DNA from: Taenia hydatigena
Taxonomy: Eukaryota; Platyhelminthes; Cestoda; Cyclophyllidea; Taeniidae
DNA: 64,000 nucleotides
Reading direction: 5' to 3'
Assembly (NCBI GenBank): GCA_036345935.2
Contig: JADWOT020001849.1
Coordinates: 41,001 to 105,000, forward strand
Below are positions 56,010-64,000 of the stretch, piece after piece. The notes beneath the pieces were generated by a model. It was not told where the DNA came from. It worked only from the letters and a program-made list of their open reading frames with translations, and made no database searches. The position numbers and the translations under genes are program-made. Each line of letters begins with the position of its first letter. Positions within the stretch are counted from its first letter, which is position 1.

Positions 56010-58560
56010 AGAACTGTAGACAACTTTTCAGGCTTAAATCGTAAATACCGCTGTGCGAACATGAAATCAAGTCGTACGACGATTGGTTGTCTATTCTTCA
56101 TGAGTCAGGCTCATGTCTAACGATTAAGCACGACATGACCTCGTTGAGAACAGTTGGTTCAACGCGATTAACGATCTCTGAAAAGTTGTGTGTTCTTGAG
56201 AGGACTTACGTATGAAAGCTCTAACAACAACGCTGCCTAGATTTCTTCTTTACCAGTAACTGCATACGCAACCAGTGCGAGGAGGAGTTGCAAGAAAAAT
56301 AGTGGATGGGGATGCTTTCAGGCTCCCATCTCCAGATGTTGTCATTCCACGCAACCCTTTCCTTTTCATTCATGTTTGCCACTCACGCAGAAAACTGTAG
56401 TAGAGAGCAACACTTCGATCCCTTGCATTTCGTCCGAGTTGGCAACTCGTCATTCACTTTTCCTTAACATTATTTATTTATTGTTAGGCTGTGTTATATC
56501 TCTGAACCAGGAAAATGCACTCATTACTTAATCCTAGTAATAAGTTCCACTTTTTCTTTCAATTAGGTTGGGGCTTGGGATTGGTTCCAGCGCACGGTGG
56601 TAGGGTGTCGAGGCTACCACCCAGGGAAGCTGATGTGAATGCCGACTTCCGCCTTCACAAACTGGAACCAGAATTCCGCAAGTTATGATTAAACTGGAGC
56701 TACTCGGCAGATGATCACATTGTGGCACTCTATCGCTTCTTTTAGAGCAAATGCCATATTTAGAAAAAGGGGGATCCTAATGCCATAGTTGGGTATCGCA
56801 GTTCCATAGCGCCATTCCAGGTCAAAATAGAGCCGAAAAGACACGTTGAGCTAGAAGGTGCCAAGTTTTATGAGAAAGGCTACAAAACACAATGCAAGCT
56901 AACACCTATTCGGTTTACAAGCTGATGATGAATTTGACTCTCTAGAAGGGATTTTTTGGAGACTGACTTTAACCTCATTGCAAACAGGCAGCTCTAGGTA
57001 TAACTGAGCAGCAGAATTTAGACGCACCTAAAGTGAGTATTCGCAAAAATAACTGTTCAATGAACCAGAAAAGTATATTAATGAAAAATCAAAGGAGCGA
57101 AAACCGTAAAATGCAATAGTCATCACAAAATTCTATCGAATAGAAACAACTTCAACCCCGGATACACGCAGTTACCAAGATGGCAACTACTTCAACCCCA
57201 TCTTTAAAGTGGCTTTACTTCCAGCCCGAAGAAGACATTAGTATACTGGTATCTTTTAAGCTTTAGATGGAGAAACGAGCATCGAGTTACTTCACTGAAC
57301 AACAAAGGCTCTCCCACCTTAAACACCCACGATCAAACACCGGCATGGCCTTGAATTTGATCTTAGAGCCACCCTAAATTGATCCCATAAAATATTTGAA
57401 TCCGCTTTTGGTTGATACGTTTCTTAATTAGTGAAGAGGATATTCAGAGTGATGATTGTGTATTTTTCCTTCAAGTACCAAAATTGAACCCGGTGAGAAA
57501 GAACCAAAGTTAGTGTCCAAAAACCCAAAGAATGAAATAAAACACGTCTGAGGTTGATTAAAATGCCTTAAATTTAGGTGCATTTTAACCTTTTACCTTA
57601 AAATTTATAGTTTAGGTACTGCCCTGAGTGTGTTTACTAACGCCTCAAAACGATACTTCTCCTGTAGCACTCTCTGACCATCCTCTTTGGTCATGTATGT
57701 TTCTATCTTAGTATAGTTAACAAAATATTCGCTAGTTTGTTAACGAGAAAATACCGGTAACTACCCTTTTTCTTTTTCTACTTTGTACAAAAGCGTATGT
57801 GGTAAAGAAGCCATTTACCTCAACTGTCAAGAAATCGCGCCTCCATTTATCATCTGGGATAGGTCCCAGTAAAGTATTTGTACTGCTAAAGACACATATC
57901 AGAACCTTTTATACCTAGCTTTAACATTCGAAAAAAATTTCAATGTTTCACCAACAGAGATTTTATAGAGGAACCTACTTGGCTCTAGTATCGTGAAAGG
58001 CCGATTCGATTTGATCTCATATTTTAACAAAAATGCATTTTACCCGTCCAGACAACAGCTTGGTCAATTTACATCTCTATAGTCTATTCATTAAAGTGTA
58101 CAGTTGCTGGTGACCCACCCATCAACCTCCGTCCGATTCGGCCTCAAGGTGTATTCTTTAGAAGGACAGGAATAAATGCAAACTGCAGTCAGCCAGTGAG
58201 ACGAAGGTGGAAAGGTCCAAAGTAAAAGCGAACTAAGCGTCAAAATGCAGAGACCTTTAGATCAAAACGTAAAAAGCAATCACGCAACCCGCCTCCCTCC
58301 AAAACAATTGATACGAATAAAGGCTCACGAATCATATTAATCTGACCTGCAATTTGAGATTTTATTGACCCTCATAGTCTGCAAATACGGTAAGTAATTC
58401 ATTCGAAGAAAGAGCGCAGAGCTGTGTGATCACAAACTCATGTCCAACTTTACAGTGAGGACAACTCCAAATCCTGGCAAAGCTGCTAGCAAACGATATT
58501 GTCTATCGAATTATTCTACCACTCTTTATGTTCTCCCATGTTCGCATGCCTTTGTATCCC
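56010..58560. other. No gene recognised
   Basis: No open frame above 65 codons and no repeats linked to the rest of the window. Confidence 0.5.
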
Positions 58561-58589
58561 TAGCTTTTGCATTTTTATTACCAATTACC

Positions 58590-58950
58590 ATGCAGCTGTC
58601 GTCGTAAGTTAAAGCTGGACTCGTTTGCTATCTCAATGACCACGCGTTTGCATCCAGTCGATCCAGCGGGGTTAGAATCAGGCAGGATCCATTCACATAC
58701 GCAAAATAGCACACTCGGCATGTTTAAGGCTTTGACGCAAATAAATGTGGAGATAATATCTAGTTACATGCAGATATACGTGTTTTTTTTTTACATTCGT
58801 TTTGTTTTTACAGGTGCATCTAGTGCGGGACGCCTAGTTGTATTCGAGGGAGGAAAAAACTCAAATCCTCAACAATCCGCCTTGCAACAGCAAGCACAAA
58901 AACAACCCCTTCTACTTCACAATGGGTGGAGGAGACGGTGTCTGCTCTGA
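58590..58950 (+). CDS. Putative two-exon small ORF, Gln-rich
   Basis: ATG at 58590 (ACCATGC) opens 14 bases ending at donor GTAAGT (58604). An acceptor GTGCATCTAG (58823) restores a frame: MQLSSAGRLVVFEGG, then a Gln-rich stretch SALQQQAQKQ, stop at 58948-58950. A stronger acceptor TTTTGTTTTTACAG at 58813 opens the same frame but needs a different upstream exon. A second register (58824-59333) is open for 170 codons over the same region, so the true frame is unsettled. Confidence 0.28.
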
Positions 58951-59333
58951 CAAAATTGCCTGTATTTCTAAGATTTAGTCCCCTCTTTATGCATTTGCCA
59001 AGGAAAAACGATGAAGACGAACAAAACCAACTGAGTTTCTTGCCATTAAAACAGCAGAAAATTGATGGGGCTACCTCCAGTAAATCGGGCGCGTTAGGGT
59101 CAGCGCCTGTATTTTCTCTAAGCAGTTCTCAATCCTCTAGCACTTTAATCCTGTACTACAGCAAATATCCAAAGGCGACTTGTCTTTGTCTCCAAATCAA
59201 GGTTGAAGCTCAGGACAGCCTCAAACTGACACTACGTTGCCGACCTTTCCAACACCGAACGCCCTCCTATTCGACACGTCGCCAAGATTACGGCAACAGC
59301 TGCAACAGTCGCAGATGCCCAAAGTGTGGCTAA
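58824..59333 (+). CDS. 170-codon open frame, Ser/Lys-rich
   Basis: Open from just after TAG 58821-58823 to TAA 59331-59333. It includes TTPSTSQWVEETVSALTKLP and a Ser-rich run, and ends CNSRRCPKCG. It has the length expected of a true exon, but low-complexity composition also favours long open frames. The end overlaps the start of repeat R2 copy 2. No family recognised. Confidence 0.28.
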   Translation, partial: CGTPSCIRGRKKLKSSTIRLATASTKTTPSTSQWVEETVSALTKLPVFLRFSPLFMHLPRKNDEDEQNQLSFLPLKQQKIDGATSSKSGALGSAPVFSLSSSQSSSTLILYYSKYPKATCLCLQIKVEAQDSLKLTLRCRPFQHRTPSYSTRRQDYGNSCNSRRCPKCG

Positions 59334-59770
59334 TAAGTACACCCAGACACAACAAATGGGCTACAGCAAAAGTTTGCTATCTATGCCGCCTTGCATGAAA
59401 CGACTCAGGCATTGCTTCTCCGATCATCTCGACCCACACCCTCCACCAGGTGCAGATCCACTCTTTGGCTGGTCACTGCTCATTTAGGCATGCATCCGTT
59501 CGCACAGCATGACTTGCCTCAAATAGAAGCATTTAACTAAATTAAACAGAATTCCTTCATTTAACAACTAACGAATGTCATATTGTTGAGGAACTGACGT
59601 GATTCGGTTGTGTATAGCAGTAATAATAGTCTCATGTGCCGAGTCCCTTAGTCTTGCCCTTTATCTAGTTGTCACTAAAATTATGAAAGGGGGAGGAAAA
59701 AAGTAGAGCTTAACGTTGATTGCCGCGTACTCTAAAGTGCTATGAGCCTCGTATTCCATGTTTCCATGTA
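59329..59770. repeat. Dispersed repeat R2, copy 2
   Basis: Direct partner of 55090-55545, about 4.2 kb downstream. See that entry for anchors. Confidence 0.75.
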
Positions 59771-60526
59771 GCTTAAAGAAAAGACCAGAGCGTCTCATCA
59801 GTAACAGCGAGAGCCGACGAGTGATCTTGTAGCATTTGGTTTTGGGGAGCATGATCTAGTTGGCATTGAAAGCGGGGAGCAACTGACTGGGTGTTATTTT
59901 GCTAAAATCGCCTAAGTTGGAACAGCAACATCACACCTACTGAGCAATTGCGTCAAGAAAAATTTGAGTTGTAGACTTCAAAAGCAAATAAGTGATCAAC
60001 AGTATGTCAACTCGATCAACCCGAACCAACGAAACTGATCAGACAGCTTGCAATAAAAGCATTGCAGTCTGCAACGCAGGCCTAAATTGTTGTTGGCTGT
60101 AGGGAATGATTTGCGTACACCCAACCCTTTGAGAAGGACACAACTTACTTTCTAGCATGCCAAACTTCGAGCAGGATGACTACGCTCTTATTTGTGTCCT
60201 ATATACTCCTATTATTAGTAACACCCATTCACCGCTCTCAAGTTATTTGTACCCACTTTAAGCTTCAGTTACCCATTTTGATTCTGTTCGCTCACTTACT
60301 GGAAAAATTAGACGCAAAATTTACTATTCGGGCTTTGTATTTTCTAGGCACGTAACCTTATCAAGTTTGTTCGCTTTACTGACCGATGGATCAGGCGATT
60401 AACAAAAAATAAATATACAGATTGCCTGAGTTTCGTCTAAATGTTCCAGCCCTCATGGGAAAAAATTGTGCTGAGAGCACCTCCGACACCCAAGTAAAAT
60501 TTTGCGTTGATTAAGGCTAGCACAAC

Positions 60527-60544
60527 CAACAACAACAACAACAA
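60527..60544 (+). repeat. (CAA)6 microsatellite
   Basis: Six uninterrupted CAA units. Confidence 0.95.
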
Positions 60545-60635
60545 AAGTCAAACCAATTCCGATTTTGTAAAATTAATTTGAAACAATGTAACAAATAGAG
60601 CAAGCTGCTTAGTTCAAGAAAATTTGTTTTGCACA

Positions 60636-60971
60636 ATGAGTCAGCTACAGGCAAACGAGGAACCAGTAATGCATAAGACAAGAAAGGCTACAAATGATGG
60701 AATGGGCATTTGGCTGCTGACACAAATGACCGCACGAACGAACCATTGTCTCTCATTTCCCTCTCCCACAACAGGCTCACTCTACATGCCTCAGAACTAC
60801 ACAAGTAATATTAGGCACGAAAATTGCTACACTCAATCGCAGTTGCGTTCAATGTTCACTGGAGTCTTTCTTTTGTTATACACAATGGCCAGACACCTTA
60901 GACAACGGTTGATAGCGTGGTTGGTTGGAGTAAGAACGGATGATCAAACACCTACCTGGTTAAAACAATGA
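60636..60971 (+). CDS. Hypothetical ORF, 111 codons
   Basis: ATG at 60636 (CACAATGA) opens MSQLQANEEPVMHKTRK, with a candidate membrane span around FTGVFLLLYTMA and a basic region after it, stopping at 60969-60971. No promoter, splice sites or nearby AATAAA. No family recognised. Confidence 0.3.
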   Translation: MSQLQANEEPVMHKTRKATNDGMGIWLLTQMTARTNHCLSFPSPTTGSLYMPQNYTSNIRHENCYTQSQLRSMFTGVFLLLYTMARHLRQRLIAWLVGVRTDDQTPTWLKQ

Positions 60972-61089
60972 GAGTGATTGCCTGCTAACCTGCATGCTGG
61001 TACGAGGAACGACGGCACTACGATTTAACAGTTTTACACAAAAAACTGTCTGCTGATGACAATGCATGCATAAGGTGTTCGCTTTGGTC

Positions 61090-61225
61090 CCTACATGTTG
61101 ACTCCTTACCTTTATTTTTCCACTTAAATGCCACGAGAACCCCTCTCACCTCTGGATCCCTCACACAACTCTCCTTCTCCTCCTACCTCATCGTCTGCCA
61201 GCGCTCTCCTCGTAGTCGATTTGAT
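61090..61225 (-). repeat. Repeat R1 fragment inverted to copy C
   Basis: Matches 1905-2025 of copy A in the same orientation and therefore the reverse complement of 61805-61935 of copy C. Together they make a second fold-back, mirroring that at 1.6-3.0 kb. Confidence 0.7.
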
Positions 61226-61319
61226 TAACTAGAAGGATAAGCTAGTTGGCGAGGATGAGGAGAACGCGCCTCCACACTCACACTTACAAGCACACACACG
61301 TTCCTGCTTGTATTCGTTA

Positions 61320-64000
61320 GACGCCAATTAAGGCCACTCTCCAAATGAACAAAAGTGAAAGTGGACAATGCTGCACACACAAACTTGGGCAAACAAACAG
61401 ACAGGCGTAAATACATTGCGGGAACAAAGAAGGCTGTCTAGAGCAAAAGCGAACAATTTTATTCGTTATTGTAAAGTCAGGTAGAGGGGTTCTTTACAGA
61501 GAAAAAAGGGATTGAGACGTGAGATAGGCGGGTAGGGATGCGACTAGTTTGCGACTTTGCTCTCGAAAAGGTAAGTGAAGGAGAAGTAAAAGTAGGAGAC
61601 GGAATCGAGGCGAAGTGGAATGGGACAAACTAAAGTGACAGAACGAAAAATGGAAATAAAGAGTCGATGGTAATCTAAGCAAAGCTTTGCTAAAACAAAA
61701 TTCGGTTCCATGTAAAGCTTGAGTAAGTCAGATCCAGTCTAATCTGTGCTAGTCTGATCTGGATTACGAATCTGTGTATTATTTAATCATGTCACAATCG
61801 AGATTGAGACTAATTAAGAGATAAAAGGGAGCCTACAAAGAGCGTGCTGGCAGATGATGAGGTAAAAAGGAAAAGGTGAGAGAAGAGTGGAGGACACAGA
61901 GGTGCGTGACGTTCACATTGACACCAAAGTAAAAAAATATAGGTAAGGAGCTAAATTGGTAGGCGTACTGACTCCCTCTTTTGAATGATTTTGACATAAT
62001 GCAAGACTCAATGCGTTTAAGCTTGTAGACCGTAGCGGGCGACGAAGGAGACCCTCACCGAAGATGCGTTGGAGTGTGATATGAGAAATGGGACGTAGAT
62101 AAGAGAGCACCTCTTTATCTATTTCAAAGACGTCATCGGACCCACTTCTAGTCTGCGTACCTCGACCCCTAATGTCTGCAAGAAAGAAAGAGACGACCAC
62201 TTGGCATAGATTTAAGTCAAGTTGATTGGACTGGCCAAATTTAAGTGTTGCAGCTGGCTTAAATGGTATCGTGTAGAGTGCCTTATTCAAGCCTGTCATA
62301 ATCTGGCCTCGGTCGCCTATCTTGTCGATTCCGATTTAATCTAAATTAGTCATATCTGGTCAAATGTGGACTTGCGTACCGTTCTGCACTGCTTTTGCAG
62401 TAGGACATGAATATTAGGCAAGTTAATTTACACCAGCAGGCCTCCTGAAGTAAAGAGCATTTTTGAGAGTATATTTGCGACACAAAAAGCAAGTGTGCAG
62501 AGTGGAATGTTGATATAAGAAATCAGCAATTCACCCCCAAAGAACGGTATTGATTAAAGCAAAAGAACTTTTCTGGTGCGCGCTTCAATTTTGTACCTGG
62601 ACAAATGCTATTTTTCATTTTGAATGGCAATATTGGTCTATGCGCTTCTTCGGTAGGAGTGAAGCAACAGGAATGCTTAGCCGAAAGAGTCAAGGGTTAG
62701 GTGAGAAGTCGTGGATATGGAGCTGCAGTGCAGTGTTCTTCACTTCTTTCCTACCCTCTTCCATTCTTTCCCACACTGATTCACTTGCTCACTCATCTAA
62801 CCATGTGACAGTGATTTATAAAGCAATCGGCTTAATGAAAAGAGCTTGATTTTTTATCGAATAGCACACTAGAGGAGGCGACAATATTGAAGCGGCCACG
62901 CAAGTGAAGTGAAGGATCAGATTGGCACACGAATGGATCGTCGATAAGAGGAGGAAGCAAGAGCAGGCGTGGAGTGAATTATCTGCCTAATGCCATTAAT
63001 AAGAAGGGAAGACAAGTGTTTGGCAAACATGAAGTACGTTCCTACTCCATAAAGCAAACTATGCTTTTTAAAAAATGCATTGCTTAATTCACCCTATTCA
63101 ACTTGCTTTATCTCATGTTTTCACACATTTGCATTGTCAATATTTAAGTTTAAACACCTTTATCTTTGTTCTAAGTACGCAAGCTTTTCCTTACTTTTTC
63201 ATTTTCCTTTATTACCGTGATTTCTTAGCCCTCCTTGCCGATATAGACAACCTGCGTTTTAAGTGCACCGACATTTCCTGATTTTATAGCAAGACCTGCT
63301 GCAAGGACTTACAAAAGTACGCAGCCAAATCGCGTGACTGGGCAACTCGAGATCAAAACAGACAAAACAAAGCGCATTCCTAGACCTGTAGCGTCCCAGC
63401 TTTCCTTGCCACGATAGACACCCTTCACCTCGACCACACCTACGCTGTCCGACTTTAAAACGGAAACTGCTGCAATCTCTTACAGAAGGTAACTAGCTGT
63501 TGATATCCAAGTCTGAGGAATTTCGCATTACTGTAAATAAAAACAAATAGAGCTCTTTACTTTTGCTAGCTTCGAATTCATTGCCGTAATTGGACTACTA
63601 TGCTACGTCAAACAATTGCAGAAGAGAGCCTACCACCAAGTCTATCAAATTCAATCAGTTCTGATCATTGAGAGTGCGCATTCGTTCATTGCCAACCATC
63701 TGTGTCATCCTAGGCGCTCTTATCATCGGCCAAACATTACTCTTACAAGTTGATGGAAGAACTGCCGCAAAAGATTACTCAATAGAATAGGCTGCTAGAA
63801 TACAATTTTGGTCGGCTCTATATCTAAATAAACCAAAAATAGCGCAACTTTATATTCTTGCGTTATTTTAACTTTCTTTCTCAAAATAGGCTACTTAAAC
63901 ATCGGCCAGGTTCAAATTTTAATGCTCAACACGGGAAATAGCACAGCTACTAGCGATGGAAGGAAGAGTCAAGTACAAAATTAAATAATTTCGATAAAAA
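61320..64000 (+). repeat. Dispersed repeat R1, copy C (most complete)
   Basis: About 2.7 kb, direct to copy B and inverted to copy A. From 63230 to the end it contains a degenerate tandem subrepeat: blocks such as CTGCTGCAAGGACTTACA (63289), CTGCTGCAATCTCTTACA (63464) and CTGCCGCAAAAGATTACT (63760) recur at about 145-175-bp spacing, each preceded by a TTGCC block. Copy B shows the same array near 32.6-33.3 kb. No polymerase or transposase frame seen; the opposite-strand frame at 61913-62299 is the R1 conserved frame. Confidence 0.8.

Noticed and set aside
1..64000. CRISPR arrays, tRNA and rRNA genes, bacterial operons
   Set aside because: No regularly spaced short repeats, no B-box-like GTTCRA arm with matching acceptor stem, and no clustered same-strand genes with ribosome-binding sites were seen.
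1..64000. Reverse transcriptase, integrase or viral protein remnants
   Set aside because: No YxDD, DDE-type or zinc-knuckle pattern was recognised in any long frame; a profile search would be decisive.

Overview
This is a gene-poor stretch of eukaryotic nuclear DNA, AT-rich and without bacterial operons, tRNA or rRNA genes, or a complete transposon polymerase. The usable evidence is spliced: GTAAGT-type donors, pyrimidine-tract acceptors, and several very short putative introns (43 and 47 bp) beside a 133-bp one. Short introns, lineage-expanded F-box and kinase genes, sparse exons and kilobase-scale dispersed repeats fit a parasitic flatworm, possibly a cestode. That assignment is inference, not proof.

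Layout. 1-3.5 kb: one end of a dispersed repeat family (called R1 here), arranged as a fold-back. 4-5.2 kb: a local direct duplication. 7.97-8.6 kb: an F-box gene on +, whose first coding exon is only its ATG. 8.7-16.5 kb: isolated exon-like frames and a perfect 38-bp palindrome at 14.93 kb. 17.77-18.3 kb: a decayed ubiquitin-specific protease relic. 19-23 kb: scattered exon-like frames, including one broken exactly at the window's only ambiguous base. 25-29.4 kb: an exon-like membrane-protein frame and a second, longer F-box paralogue on -. 31.4-33.4 kb: another R1 copy.

36.4-45.7 kb: the most unusual region. Two inverted arms of about 1.9 kb enclose about 5.4 kb. The enclosed island holds a tandem duplication whose two copies each carry a 49-bp signal-peptide-like exon, a Cys-rich exon, and a compact minus-strand unit with TATA box, initiator, Kozak ATG and AATAAA that would encode a 69-residue protein with 16 tryptophans.

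47.7-48.6 kb: spliced small ORFs, one with a PP1-docking-like motif. 49.7-50.2 kb: a snap-back repeat. 51.7-52.9 kb: an intronless AGC-like kinase pseudogene whose only lesions are two stops at expected tryptophans. 55-60 kb: a second dispersed repeat (R2) and low-confidence exons. 61-64 kb: another R1 copy, inverted relative to the one at the left edge.

No pathway can be read from gene order. The best-supported items are the two F-box genes, the kinase pseudogene, the repeat architecture and the Trp-rich transcription unit. Most other coding calls are exon-sized open frames with plausible splice sites and no recognised homology.
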